This document shows, piece after piece, positions 37,727 through 46,009 of a stretch of 64,000 nucleotides of DNA (the first letter of the stretch is position 1; each line of letters opens with the position of its first letter). The notes below the pieces were generated by a model. The model ran no database searches and was not told the DNA's origin. It worked only from the letters and a program-made list of their open reading frames with translations. The DNA lies in contig CAVSTF010000013.1 in NCBI GenBank assembly GCA_963730785.1, positions 1-64,000 of the forward strand. The letters run 5' to 3'. The position numbers and the translations under genes were made by a program. This stretch comes from Bog-473 sp963730785 (GTDB taxonomy: Bacteria; Actinomycetota; Acidimicrobiia; Acidimicrobiales; RAAP-2).

Positions 37727-38725
37727 TCAAGCGATGAGGCCCAGGCCCTGTACGTCGGACCGCTCGCCCAGCAGCTCTTCGGTGGTGGTGGCGATACGAC
37801 CCTGGGCGAATTCGTCGTGGGTCAGGCCCTCCGCCACCGACCAGCCGCCTTCGCCGTCGGCGATGATCGGGTAGCCGAACTGCAGGCCCTCGGGCACGCC
37901 GTACTGGCCGGAGCTGGCCACGGCCACCGAGGTGCAGTCGCCGGGAGCGGTCTTGGTGCGCAGGCTGACCACGGTGTCGATGGCCGCCGCCGCCGCCGAA
38001 GCTGCCGACGAGAGGCCACGGGCCTCGATGATGGCGGCGCCGCGCTTTTGCACGGTCGAGATGAAGTCGCCCTGCAGCCACTCACTGTCGGTGATGACCT
38101 CAGGTACCGGCTTGCCGTCGATGGTGGCGTTGGCGAAGTCGGGGAACTGGGTGGCGGAGTGGTTACCCCAAATGGCCACATGCCCGACGGAGGCGACGGG
38201 TACGCCCGCCTTCTGGGCCAGTTGCGCCTTGGCCCGGTTCTCATCGAGGCGGGTCATGGCAAACCAACGGTCGGCCGGCACTTCGGGGGCGTTGGAACGA
38301 GCGATCAGGCAGTTGGTGTTGCAGGGGTTGCCGACCACCAGGATGCGCACGTCCGAGGCCGCATTGGCGGCGATGGCCTGGCCCTGGGGCTTGAAGATGC
38401 CGCCGTTGACGCTGAGCAGGTCGCCCCGCTCCATCCCGGCCTTGCGGGGCACCGAACCGACCAGCAAAGCCCAGTTCGTGCCGTCGAAGGCGGTCTTGAG
38501 GTCGGAGGTGGCGACGATGTCGGTCACCAGGGGGAAGGCGCAGTCGTCGATCTCCATGACGACCCCCTCGAGCACCTTCAGCGCCGGTTCAATCTCGAGC
38601 AGGCGCAGCACGATGGGCTGGTCCTGGCCGAGCAGCTGGCCCGAAGCGATCCGGAAGAGGAGCGAGTAGCCGATTTGGCCGGCTGCTCCGGTGACAGTGA
38701 CATGAAGGGGAGGTTTCGTAGCCAT
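37727..38725 (-). CDS. mdh: Malate dehydrogenase
   Basis: A 332-residue protein of the actinobacterial MDH group. It has the NAD-binding TVTGAAGQIGYSLLFRIASG, VGSVPRKAGMERGDLL, the substrate Arg region TRLDENRAKAQLA and the catalytic His in AIWGNHSATQFPDF. It oxidises malate to oxaloacetate in the TCA cycle, alongside sucCD and sdhCAB in this window. The IS110 element lies directly upstream, its left end near 38788, so the promoter of mdh must sit in about 62 host bases or within the insertion. Confidence 0.95.
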   Translation of the reverse strand: MATKPPLHVTVTGAAGQIGYSLLFRIASGQLLGQDQPIVLRLLEIEPALKVLEGVVMEIDDCAFPLVTDIVATSDLKTAFDGTNWALLVGSVPRKAGMERGDLLSVNGGIFKPQGQAIAANAASDVRILVVGNPCNTNCLIARSNAPEVPADRWFAMTRLDENRAKAQLAQKAGVPVASVGHVAIWGNHSATQFPDFANATIDGKPVPEVITDSEWLQGDFISTVQKRGAAIIEARGLSSAASAAAAAIDTVVSLRTKTAPGDCTSVAVASSGQYGVPEGLQFGYPIIADGEGGWSVAEGLTHDEFAQGRIATTTEELLGERSDVQGLGLIA

Positions 38726-38804
38726 GGGGCCACGTTATGCGGCCCGTGGCGACAATCGAAATCCGTTCCTGTGAAGCGCTGGCGCCGGTGAGCGGCCTAA
38801 TGGG

Positions 38805-38995
38805 AGCTGATCAGTCCTTTTGAAAGACTGGTCGCCGAGCCACCTGGCGGGAGCACTTTTCTCGGCCCGGGCCGTGAGCCCTATAGCTAGAGCGTGCCCC
38901 GTCGGGTTGGTGAGGAGACAGACAGCTGGTGGGGTGTCGTGCCTCGAGCACTAATCCATTAGGTCGCTGCGCATCTCCTCAGGCTCACGAGAGAG
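38805..38995 (+). ncRNA. Candidate IS110 bridge RNA
   Basis: IS110 group members encode a bridge RNA upstream of the transposase, with one loop pairing to the element ends and one to the target. Here GTGGGGTGTC (38929-38938) is identical to the right end (40234-40243). CCATTAGGTCGCT (38956-38968) is complementary to the left end (38791-38803) with one G-U pair. Together they look like a donor loop. AGCTAGA (38885-38891) complements TCTAGCT just across the right boundary (40242-40248), as a target guide would. Local hairpins occur at 38812-38830 and 38861-38878. RNA ends are guesses. Confidence 0.5.
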
Positions 38996-39000
38996 AGGAG

Positions 39001-40221
39001 ATGCAGGTGCTCTTTGTCGGAGTGGACTGGGCCGAGGACCATCACGACTTGTGTGTGATGGCCGAGGACGGAGCGGTGCTCGCCAAACGCCGGGTGCCCG
39101 ACAGCGTGATGGGTATCGGGGAGCTCCATGCGCTCGTCGCCGAACATGCCAACGACGACGAGTCGGTCGTGGTGGGCATCGAGGTCGACCGAGGGCTTTT
39201 GGTTGGCTCACTGGTGAGTGCCGGCTACGAGGTCTTCGCCGTCAACCCAATGGCATCGGCCCGCTATCGGGAGCGCCACGCGGTCTCTGGGGCCAAGTCG
39301 GACCCCGGCGACGCCAAGGTACTGGCCGACCTGGTGCGCACCGATCGACACAACCACCGTCCGGTGGCCGGCGACTCGGAGCTGGCCGAGGGGGTCAAGC
39401 TCTTGGCCCGAGCCCACCAGAACGCCATCTGGGGCCGCCAGCGTCAGGTCAACACGCTGCGCTCAGCGTTGCGGGAGTACTACCCCGGCGCCCTCGAGGC
39501 CTTCGGCACCGACCTGTCCAGCTCAGATGCTGTGGGGGTTCTCGCAGTCGCCCCCACGCCCGAGCTCGGTCGGGGGTTGTCGCGTTCGAAGATCGCCTCG
39601 GCACTGCGCCGCGGTGGCCGTCAGCGCAGGATCGAGCGGCGGGCTGAAGAGATCCAGGCGGTCCTGCGAGCTGAATATCTCGAGGCGCCCAAGCTCATCG
39701 CCGACGCCCATGGGTTGGTGACGCGATCGGCGATCGACCTGATCAGGACCTTCAATGTTCAAATCACCGAGCTCGAGGCTGGGCTCTCGGAGCATTTTGA
39801 GCAGCACCCGGACGCCAAGGTCGTCCTCTCCCTGCCAGGACTAGGGACGGTCCTCGGTGCCCGGGTGCTGGGCGAGTTCGGTGATGACCGCACTCGTTTC
39901 TCCAGTCCCAAGTGTCGCAAGAATTACGCCGGCACGTCGCCCATTACCAAAGCCTCAGGTCACAGCCGCGTTGTGCTGGCCCGCTATGCCCGCAACCGCC
40001 GGCTGGGTGACGCCTGCGATCAGTGGGCCTTCTGCACATTGACGCATTCACCAGGCGCCAAGCGCTACTACGGCGAATTACGAGCCAGAGGAAAAACCCA
40101 TCATCAAGCTCTCCGTCAGCTTGGCAATCGCCTGGTCGGGATCCTGCACGTCTGCCTCGAGCGAGAGGTGCTCTATGACGAAACCATCGCCTGGTCGGCT
40201 GATTCAGCTGCGGCTGCTTGA
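39001..40221 (+). CDS. IS110-family transposase
   Basis: About 406 residues. The N-terminal RuvC-like DEDD domain shows FVGVDWAEDHHDLCVM, VVVGIEVDRGLLVGSLV and SGAKSDPGDAKVLADLVRTD. The C-terminal Tnp domain shows VLSLPGLGTVLGARVLGEF and KNYAGTSPITKASGHSR, where the catalytic Ser lies. IS110 recombinases act as tetramers on a circular donor directed by the bridge RNA. A GAGAGGAG site abuts the ATG at 39001, closer than ideal. The gene is intact, so the element may still be active. Confidence 0.93.
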   Translation: MQVLFVGVDWAEDHHDLCVMAEDGAVLAKRRVPDSVMGIGELHALVAEHANDDESVVVGIEVDRGLLVGSLVSAGYEVFAVNPMASARYRERHAVSGAKSDPGDAKVLADLVRTDRHNHRPVAGDSELAEGVKLLARAHQNAIWGRQRQVNTLRSALREYYPGALEAFGTDLSSSDAVGVLAVAPTPELGRGLSRSKIASALRRGGRQRRIERRAEEIQAVLRAEYLEAPKLIADAHGLVTRSAIDLIRTFNVQITELEAGLSEHFEQHPDAKVVLSLPGLGTVLGARVLGEFGDDRTRFSSPKCRKNYAGTSPITKASGHSRVVLARYARNRRLGDACDQWAFCTLTHSPGAKRYYGELRARGKTHHQALRQLGNRLVGILHVCLEREVLYDETIAWSADSAAAA

Positions 40222-40242
40222 CGACTTAGCGGCGTGGGGTGT

Positions 40243-41106
40243 CTAGCTCGGCCCCAATCCGAGCGAGGCGTAGATCTCCCGGGTCGCGCTCGAGGTATTG
40301 AAGGTATAGAAGTGGAGGCCAGGCACGCCGGCCTGGAGGAGGTCGGCACACAGCTCGGTGGCCAGCTCCACACCCATCTTGCGGACGGCTTCGGGGCCGC
40401 CATCGGCGTCGGCCTGGCGGAGGCGTTCCTGCATCCAGTCGGGGGCGGCGGCACCCATGGCGCCCAGTCGACCCATGGTCGAGAGCGACGTCACGGGAAG
40501 GATGCCCGGCAGCACCGGCGTGTGGACGTCGCGGTCGTGGAGGTCAGCCACCAGCTGCCGGTACTCGGCCGCCTCAAAGAAGAACTGGGTGACGCCGAAA
40601 TCGGCCAGCCTGAGCTTTTCGGCCAGGAAGTCGCGGTCGCTGTCGTTGGAGGGTGAGCGGGGGTGGCCGGCCGGGTGGGCGGCCACGCCGATGGAGAAGC
40701 CACCGATGGCCCGAGCCAACTCCACCAGTTCGGCGGCGTAGGCCAGTTCCCCGGGGCCGGCGTCGGGATCGGCCGGCGGGTCGCCACCCAACGCCATCAG
40801 GTTCTCGACGCCGGCCTTGCGGAGCGACACCAAAATGTCGGCCAGCTCCAACCGGGTGTGGGCCACGCAGATCAGGTGGGCCATTGGATTGAGCGAGGTG
40901 GTGTGCAGCATGCCGCTGACCAGGTCGAAGGTGCGCTGGCGCGACTCGGCGCCCCCTCGGTAGGTGACCGACACGAACGAAGGCCCGAGCGGCTGCAACT
41001 CGCCGATGGTGCGAGCCAACGTCTTGAGCTCGCTGTCATTCTTGGGCGGGAAGAACTCGAACGAGTAGGTCTGGCCGGCCGCCAACAGGTCGGCGATGCG
41101 CGTCAT
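40243..41106 (-). CDS. metF: Methylenetetrahydrofolate reductase
   Basis: A 287-residue TIM-barrel protein of standard length. It has TYSFEFFPPKNDSELKTLAR, the FAD-binding SVTYRGGAESRQRTFDLV and VENLMALGGDPPADPDAG, and QFFFEAAEYRQLVADLHDRD. It reduces methylene-THF to methyl-THF for methionine synthesis. The ATG at 41106 begins the family sequence; a longer frame upstream does not. It lies downstream of folD after a 49-base gap, at the end of the one-carbon cluster. The IS110 right end meets its stop codon but the coding sequence is complete. Confidence 0.93.
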   Translation of the reverse strand: MTRIADLLAAGQTYSFEFFPPKNDSELKTLARTIGELQPLGPSFVSVTYRGGAESRQRTFDLVSGMLHTTSLNPMAHLICVAHTRLELADILVSLRKAGVENLMALGGDPPADPDAGPGELAYAAELVELARAIGGFSIGVAAHPAGHPRSPSNDSDRDFLAEKLRLADFGVTQFFFEAAEYRQLVADLHDRDVHTPVLPGILPVTSLSTMGRLGAMGAAAPDWMQERLRQADADGGPEAVRKMGVELATELCADLLQAGVPGLHFYTFNTSSATREIYASLGLGPS

Positions 41107-41155
41107 GGAGTCTCCCCGCGTTGCCCGTAGGTGATGGTCATGTCGCTTGCTGGGG

Positions 41156-42019
41156 TCATGTCGCTCGCTCTGCTGCTCGCACGGCGTTGCGCAAAAGCAT
41201 GGCACGGGTCATCGGGCCGACGCCCCCGAGACGGGGTGTCATCCACCCGGCGACCTCGGCCACGTCCTCGTGCACGTCGGAGAGCAGTTTCCGGCCCTCC
41301 CAGCTGGTGCCGGCCCCCACCACGGCCGCCCCCGGCTTGACCATGTCCGGTGTGATCAGTCCCGGTTGCCCGGCCGCCGCCACCACGATGTCCCCCGAGC
41401 GCACCAAGGCCGCAAACTCCTCTTTGTCCTTCACGCCGGTATGCACCACCGTCACGGCGGCGTTGCAACCGGGCCGCTTCATGGCCAGCAGCAGCGAGAG
41501 CGGCCGGCCGATGGTGAGGCCGCGACCGACGATGACGACGTGCTTGCCCTCGACCGGCACATCGAAGGCGTGCAGCAGATCGACAATGCCGGCCGGGGTG
41601 CACGGCAGCGGTCCGGGGGCCCCCATGACCAGGCGACCCAGGTTGACCGGATGCAGCCCGTCCACGTCCTTGTTGGGGTCGACGGCCATGAGCGCCTGCT
41701 CTTCGTTGAGGCCATCGGGGAGCGGCAACTGCACCAGATAGGCGTTGACCGCCGGGTCCTCGTTAAAGCGACGGATGACCTCGATGACCTCTTCCTGCGT
41801 GGCCGTCGACGGCAGATGCTCGCCCACCGAGTGCATGCCCACTTCGGCACAGTCAGCGTGCTTCATGGCTACGTAGCGCTCGCTCGGGCCGTCCTCGCCC
41901 ACCAGCACCGTGCCCAGGCCGACGGTGATGCCCTCGCCCCTGAGGCGGGCCACCCGGTCGGCCACTTCGGCCCGCACCCGGGCCGCCACGGCTTCGCCGT
42001 CCAAGAGGATGGCGGTCAT
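41156..42019 (-). CDS. folD: Bifunctional methylene-THF dehydrogenase/cyclohydrolase
   Basis: A 287-residue protein. It has the catalytic Lys region SERYVAMKHADCAEVG, AYLVQLPLPDGLNEEQ, the PNKDVDGLHPVNLGRLV loop, the NADP-binding VIVGRGLTIGRPLSLLLAM (GRS is usual; here Leu replaces Ser) and the C-terminal TPRLGGVGPMTRAMLL. It converts methylene-THF to formyl-THF, the donor used by PurN and PurH encoded upstream. The ATG at 42019 is 43 bases past the purH stop. Confidence 0.94.
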   Translation of the reverse strand: MTAILLDGEAVAARVRAEVADRVARLRGEGITVGLGTVLVGEDGPSERYVAMKHADCAEVGMHSVGEHLPSTATQEEVIEVIRRFNEDPAVNAYLVQLPLPDGLNEEQALMAVDPNKDVDGLHPVNLGRLVMGAPGPLPCTPAGIVDLLHAFDVPVEGKHVVIVGRGLTIGRPLSLLLAMKRPGCNAAVTVVHTGVKDKEEFAALVRSGDIVVAAAGQPGLITPDMVKPGAAVVGAGTSWEGRKLLSDVHEDVAEVAGWMTPRLGGVGPMTRAMLLRNAVRAAERAT

Positions 42020-42031
42020 TGATGAGCGGCA

Positions 42032-42072
42032 GTCATTAGTGGCGGCGTCATTGGGTGCGTCATTAGTGGCGG
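42032..42072. repeat. Short direct repeat at the purH-folD junction
   Basis: GTCATTAGTGGCGG occurs at 42032-42045 and again at 42059-42072, 27 bases apart. A third partial copy (GTCATTG) lies between them at 42047-42053. The right copy covers the purH stop and last two codons, so the unit looks like a small duplication of the gene end. Confidence 0.6.
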
Positions 42073-43616
42073 AAGTGGCGTTCGCTGGTGACCACCATGG
42101 CCACGCCGGCCTCATTGGCTGCGGCGATGACCACCTCGTCCTTCACCGAACCTCCCGGCTGCACAATCGCCGTCACGCCGGCATCGGCCAACACCATCAG
42201 CCCGTCAGGGAACGGGAAGAAGGCATCGCTGGCGCCGGCCCCACCCTTGGCCCGCTCGCCCGCCTTCTGCACGGCGATCTCGGCCGCCACCACCCGGGAC
42301 TGCTGGCCGGCACCCACGCCGACCGCCTGCCCGGCGTTGACGATGGCGATGGCGTTGGACGTCGTGCGCCCGCACACCCGCCAGGCCAACTGCAGGTCCA
42401 GCCACTCCTCGTCGGTCGGCGAGCGGTCGGTCACCACCTGCCAGGTGGAGCGGGGCGAGAGGAACGCATCTATGTCCTGAACCAGCACGCTGGTGCCCAA
42501 GCTCCGGAGCTGGCGCACCGCCGTTTCGGGGGCCGGACCGGAGAGGAGGCGGGTGGCCTTCCGTCGCGACGTGAGCTTCTCCAGGGCCGCCGGGTCGTAG
42601 CCGGCCGCGATGATCACATCGGCCTGCGGTCCGGCGGCGATGGCATCGGCCACCTCGTCGGTCACCACACCGCCGATGGCGACCACGCCGCCGAACGCGG
42701 ACTGGACGTCGCACTCGAGGGCGCGCTCGTAGGCGGTGACCAGGTTGTCGGCCACGGCAGCCCCACACGGGTTGGCGTGCTTGATGATCGCAACGGCAGG
42801 CCGACCAGCATCGTTGGCCAACTCGTGCACCAGCCGCCAGGCGGCATCACCGTCGAACAGGTTCAGGTAAGAGAGTTCCTTGCCGCCGTGCTGCTCGAGC
42901 GAGTCCCACCAACTGGTGGTGCCGGCCGTCTTGTAGCGGGCGCCGCGCTGGTGCGGGTTCTCGCCGTAGCGGAGCACCGCCGTGCGCTCGAGCGTGAGGT
43001 GAAGGGTCTGCGGCAACACCGAACCGAGTGCCGCCTCGTCGGGGTCAGCACCCTCGACCGGGGCCGGTCCTCCGTCATCGAGCCAGGCCACAATGGCGGC
43101 GTCATAGGCCGCGGTGTGGGCGAAGGCGGCCCGGGCCAGGCGGCGCTTGGTGGCCGCTGAGAGCGCTCCCGTGTTGCGCAGTTCGGCCAGCACCACCGGG
43201 TAGTCGGCCGGCGAGGTGACGATGCCCACGTGGTCGTGGTTCTTGGCCGCGCTGCGCACCATGGACGGGCCACCAATGTCGATCAGCTCAATGGAGGGAT
43301 CGGACGAGAAGGGGTACAGGTTGGTGACCACCAGGTCGATGGGATCGATGCCGTTGGCTTCCAAGTCGGCCAGGTGACTCGGCTCGTCCCGGTTGGCCAG
43401 GATGCCGCCGTGGATCTTGGGGTGGAGGGTCTTGACCCGCCCGCCGAGCATCTCGGGCGAGCCGGTCACTTCGGCCACTTGCCGGTGCGCAATGCCCGCC
43501 CCTTCGAGTGCGGTCGAGGTGTTGCCGCTGGCCACCAAATCCCAGCCGAGGTCAGAGAGACCCTGGGCCAGTTCGACGAGCCCTTCCTTGTCATAGACCG
43601 ACAGCAGCGCTCTCAC
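42063..43616 (-). CDS. purH: Bifunctional AICAR transformylase/IMP cyclohydrolase
   Basis: A 517-residue protein. The N-terminal MGS-like domain begins ALLSVYDKEGLVELAQGLSD and has GGRVKTLHPKIHGGILANRD. The C-terminal transformylase has LRYGENPHQRGARYKTAG, KHANPCGAAVADNLVTAYE, the GPAPETAVRQLRSL region and DAFFPFPDGLMVLADAGVTA. It carries out the last two steps of IMP synthesis, using formyl-THF. The start overlaps the purN stop by four bases, so the pair is co-translated. Confidence 0.96.
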   Translation of the reverse strand: MRALLSVYDKEGLVELAQGLSDLGWDLVASGNTSTALEGAGIAHRQVAEVTGSPEMLGGRVKTLHPKIHGGILANRDEPSHLADLEANGIDPIDLVVTNLYPFSSDPSIELIDIGGPSMVRSAAKNHDHVGIVTSPADYPVVLAELRNTGALSAATKRRLARAAFAHTAAYDAAIVAWLDDGGPAPVEGADPDEAALGSVLPQTLHLTLERTAVLRYGENPHQRGARYKTAGTTSWWDSLEQHGGKELSYLNLFDGDAAWRLVHELANDAGRPAVAIIKHANPCGAAVADNLVTAYERALECDVQSAFGGVVAIGGVVTDEVADAIAAGPQADVIIAAGYDPAALEKLTSRRKATRLLSGPAPETAVRQLRSLGTSVLVQDIDAFLSPRSTWQVVTDRSPTDEEWLDLQLAWRVCGRTTSNAIAIVNAGQAVGVGAGQQSRVVAAEIAVQKAGERAKGGAGASDAFFPFPDGLMVLADAGVTAIVQPGGSVKDEVVIAAANEAGVAMVVTSERHFRH

Positions 43617-44272
43617 GCCCGTACCTCCTCGTTGGTCTCCTTCGCAGCAGACGCGGCTTCAGCAGATGCCGTGGCGTACTGCGCCGGAGAGGTGATCGAT
43701 CGACCGGCCGCCAGCTCGTCCAGCACCCAGGCCAGTGTGGCCGGGTACAGGGTCCGCTCGGCGGTCTTGATGCGTTCGTGCAGCGTTGATTCGGTGTCGT
43801 CGGGAAGGACCGGGACCCGTTCCTGGGCCAGGATCGGCCCGGCATCCATTTCCAGGGTGGCCAGGTGCACGGTGCAGCCCGACTCGGTGACCCCGGCGGC
43901 CAGGGCGTCGCGGACCCCGTGCCAACCGGGGAAGAGCGGAAGCAGGGCGGGGTGCGTGTTCACAATGCGGTCAGGGAAGGCATTGTGGACGGCCTGGGTC
44001 AGCACGGTGCCGAAGCCGGCCATGGCGATGAGGTCCACCTGCTCGGCCACCAGGTTGGCGGCCAGGGTGGCGGTATAGGCCTCGCGGTTGAAGTGCTTGC
44101 CGTAACCGCCATAGCCCCGGCGATCGATGAGTTGGCCCTCGATGCCGAATTCCTGGGCCACATCGAGGGCGTCGCAGGGGCGATCGGTGATGACTGTCGT
44201 GATGGGCAAGCCCCGTTCGAACATGGCCCGCATGATCGTTCCACTGCCAGATACCAGGACCGCCATGCGCAC
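43613..44272 (-). CDS. purN: Phosphoribosylglycinamide formyltransferase
   Basis: A 219-residue protein with MAVLVSGSGTIMRAMFERG, the folate loop FNREAYTATLAANLVAEQ, the catalytic INTHPALLPLFPGWHGV and TVHLATLEMDAGPILAQE (His and Asp). It formylates GAR in purine synthesis. The last 30 residues are an Ala/Glu tail. It is first in purN-purH-folD-metF, with 13 bases to the DUF222 gene upstream, which may share its transcript. Confidence 0.93.
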   Translation of the reverse strand: MRMAVLVSGSGTIMRAMFERGLPITTVITDRPCDALDVAQEFGIEGQLIDRRGYGGYGKHFNREAYTATLAANLVAEQVDLIAMAGFGTVLTQAVHNAFPDRIVNTHPALLPLFPGWHGVRDALAAGVTESGCTVHLATLEMDAGPILAQERVPVLPDDTESTLHERIKTAERTLYPATLAWVLDELAAGRSITSPAQYATASAEAASAAKETNEEVRA

Positions 44273-44285
44273 AGGCTCAGGCTAC

Positions 44286-45443
44286 TCAGCCGTCGGGCGG
44301 TGCCCGACCCGTCACCAGGTCCTGATTGCGCAGGCGATTATGAAAACCGCAGAGCAGTCGGCCATTTTCCTGAGACGTAATCCCGCCCTGGGAGTACATC
44401 TGGATGTGGTCCACCTGGCAGTTGATGGCCGGCTCTTCACAGAACTCATGCGTGCACTGACGATCCCGCAGCTCAATGGCCCGGCGGGTGGCGCCGGTGA
44501 ACAGCCGGGACTGAATAGAGATTTCCAGGCGGGTGCCCGGCGTGAAGATGGCCCGCTCGAAGTAGGCGGACTCCATCCACGGGAACAGCGCACCGGGGGC
44601 GATCGGACTGCCCTCCTCCAGCTGGCACATCCGCTCGAGCAGTTTTGGCAGTCCGACCAGTACCGAGAACAGCGGCTCCGGACGTCGTCCGTTGGCGGGC
44701 GCCGTCTCACTGCGGATGGCCATCTCGACCAGCGCATCGGCTCGGCGCTGGGCCGAGGTTCGACATAACTCGTGCGGCTTGGGCTCACGACCCAGGCGCT
44801 GCTTGGCTTCCGCCCAGTCAGCCTCGAAAAACGCGCGCTCAAGGCGGTTCAGCACACGGGAGACGATGGTCCCGGATATCGGATCGAGCGTCATGCCCCC
44901 GAGCCACATACCGCCCAACGACTGCCCCAGATACACGTCACGCCGGCTCCGCCGCTCCTCCTCGCTGGCGTCGGCACCATCGGGATCGACCACCTGCTCG
45001 AAGTAGGCCGCCGCCCGTACGAACTCGCTGAACCGGAGCTTCTTGGCTTGCTTGATCAGCAGGCCTTCACCCCGTTCGAGTGGCTCCTCGGTGGCTCCCT
45101 TGTGGAGCCCGGTGATCACGCGCACATGCTCAGAGGTGATGCTTCCCTCCTGGAAGGCTGCGGCGGTCTCAGGGAGGTGGCGCAGCGTCCGACCTTCCTG
45201 GATCCGACGGCGGGCCCGCCCCAGCGGCAGGCGGCACTTGGTGGAGATCCAGGCGGCGGCCGTGCGGGCCCCGTCCGTGGCCCAGGCGCCCTCGGTATCG
45301 AACTGGGCGGCGGCCTGCGTGTTGAAGGCGTCCAGGCGGTTGAATTCGGCCTGCAGCGCCACGATCGACTCGGGGTCGGCGCAGGCGGACGCACCCTCCT
45401 CAACGAGCGAATCGATCGCCTCTCGCAGCTGCGCCAAACCCAT
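44286..45443 (-). CDS. DUF222-HNH endonuclease-domain protein
   Basis: A 385-residue protein of the actinobacterial DUF222-HNH family. Residues 10-290 are the helical DUF222 (LQAEFNRLDAFNTQAAAQFD, AAAWISTKCRLPLGRARRRI). The C-terminal HNH module has DRQCTHEFCEEPAINCQVDH and NGRLLCGFHNRLR, with Cys pairs, the DH and the N..H complete. Such genes are numerous in actinobacterial genomes and their role is unknown. ATG at 45443; intact. Confidence 0.88.
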   Translation of the reverse strand: MGLAQLREAIDSLVEEGASACADPESIVALQAEFNRLDAFNTQAAAQFDTEGAWATDGARTAAAWISTKCRLPLGRARRRIQEGRTLRHLPETAAAFQEGSITSEHVRVITGLHKGATEEPLERGEGLLIKQAKKLRFSEFVRAAAYFEQVVDPDGADASEEERRSRRDVYLGQSLGGMWLGGMTLDPISGTIVSRVLNRLERAFFEADWAEAKQRLGREPKPHELCRTSAQRRADALVEMAIRSETAPANGRRPEPLFSVLVGLPKLLERMCQLEEGSPIAPGALFPWMESAYFERAIFTPGTRLEISIQSRLFTGATRRAIELRDRQCTHEFCEEPAINCQVDHIQMYSQGGITSQENGRLLCGFHNRLRNQDLVTGRAPPDG

Positions 45444-45578
45444 ATCTAGATGAAATCAGGAGGGTGTGACATCTTGGTGAACAGCAAAAGATTCCCCCGA
45501 AAACGTCACCTGATGTCACACCTATCTGCAACCATGCGGGGGTGGACGGGCGATCGTTCCGGCCAAGGAGGTGGCAGC

Positions 45579-45921
45579 ATGGCTGTATGCACGTTGTGCA
45601 GTCTGGAGATGACCGAGCACGTGAGCTGCACCGCTCCGTTCGTCATCCGGGGCGTGAAATTTCGAGGCGATCCGCTGGGGCAAGGAGCGCACCAGGCCCC
45701 GCTGGAAAGCGGACGGTCCCTGCCCCGATTGCGGTTCTCCCATAGGGGGCATCCACCACCATGGCTGCGATATCGAGCAATGCCCCAATTGCATGGGGCA
45801 GGCACTGTCATGCGGCTGCCAGGAAATAGACGACGCAGATTTGGACGAGGCCGATGAAGCGTGGCCGGCGGACCCGAGGCACTGCCGGGCCCACCGGTCG
45901 TTTCGTCTCAGCCCGGGCTGA
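45579..45921 (+). CDS. Cysteine-rich small zinc-ribbon-like protein
   Basis: About 113 residues after removing one extra base near 45664, giving KFRAIRWGKERTRPRWKADG. Cysteines lie in CTLCSLEMTEHVSC, GPCPDCGSPIGGIHHHGC, EQCPNCMGQALSCGC and RHCRAHRS, a pattern fit for two or three metal knots. An AAGGAGG site seven bases before ATG 45579 is strong. It is divergent from the DUF222 gene. Function unknown; the Cys pattern, not a family match, supports it. Confidence 0.6.
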
Positions 45922-46009
45922 TTTCCTCGGGTTGATCTCTTGGGGCTGACCGCCCCCGAACCGCCCGAACTCCCTACCGGCGGCCGCCCCTGGGGCCTAA
46001 CTGAAACCC

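Larger units (their letters stand above)
38788..40242 (+). mobile_element. IS110-family insertion element
   Basis: One intact IS110 transposase with a 200-base 5' non-coding region, lying between mdh and metF. Ends are not inverted repeats, as usual for IS110. Boundaries are inferred from complementarity to the non-coding region: 38791-38803 near the left end, and the GTGGGGTGTC at 40234-40243 at the right end. GT occurs at both proposed ends (38788-38789, 40241-40242), a possible core dinucleotide; CT at 38779/40243 is an alternative. The metF stop codon begins at the right boundary. The ends could move by about ten bases. Confidence 0.65.

Noticed and set aside
38926..40243. The 10-base GTGGGGTGTC pair as a target-site duplication of the IS element
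   Set aside because: IS110 elements do not make such duplications. The left copy lies inside the 5' non-coding region, 140 bases from the likely left end, so a guide match explains it better.
40233..41205. metF truncated by the IS110 insertion
   Set aside because: The metF frame ends with a family-typical C-terminus and its stop codon lies exactly at the right boundary, so the coding sequence is complete.
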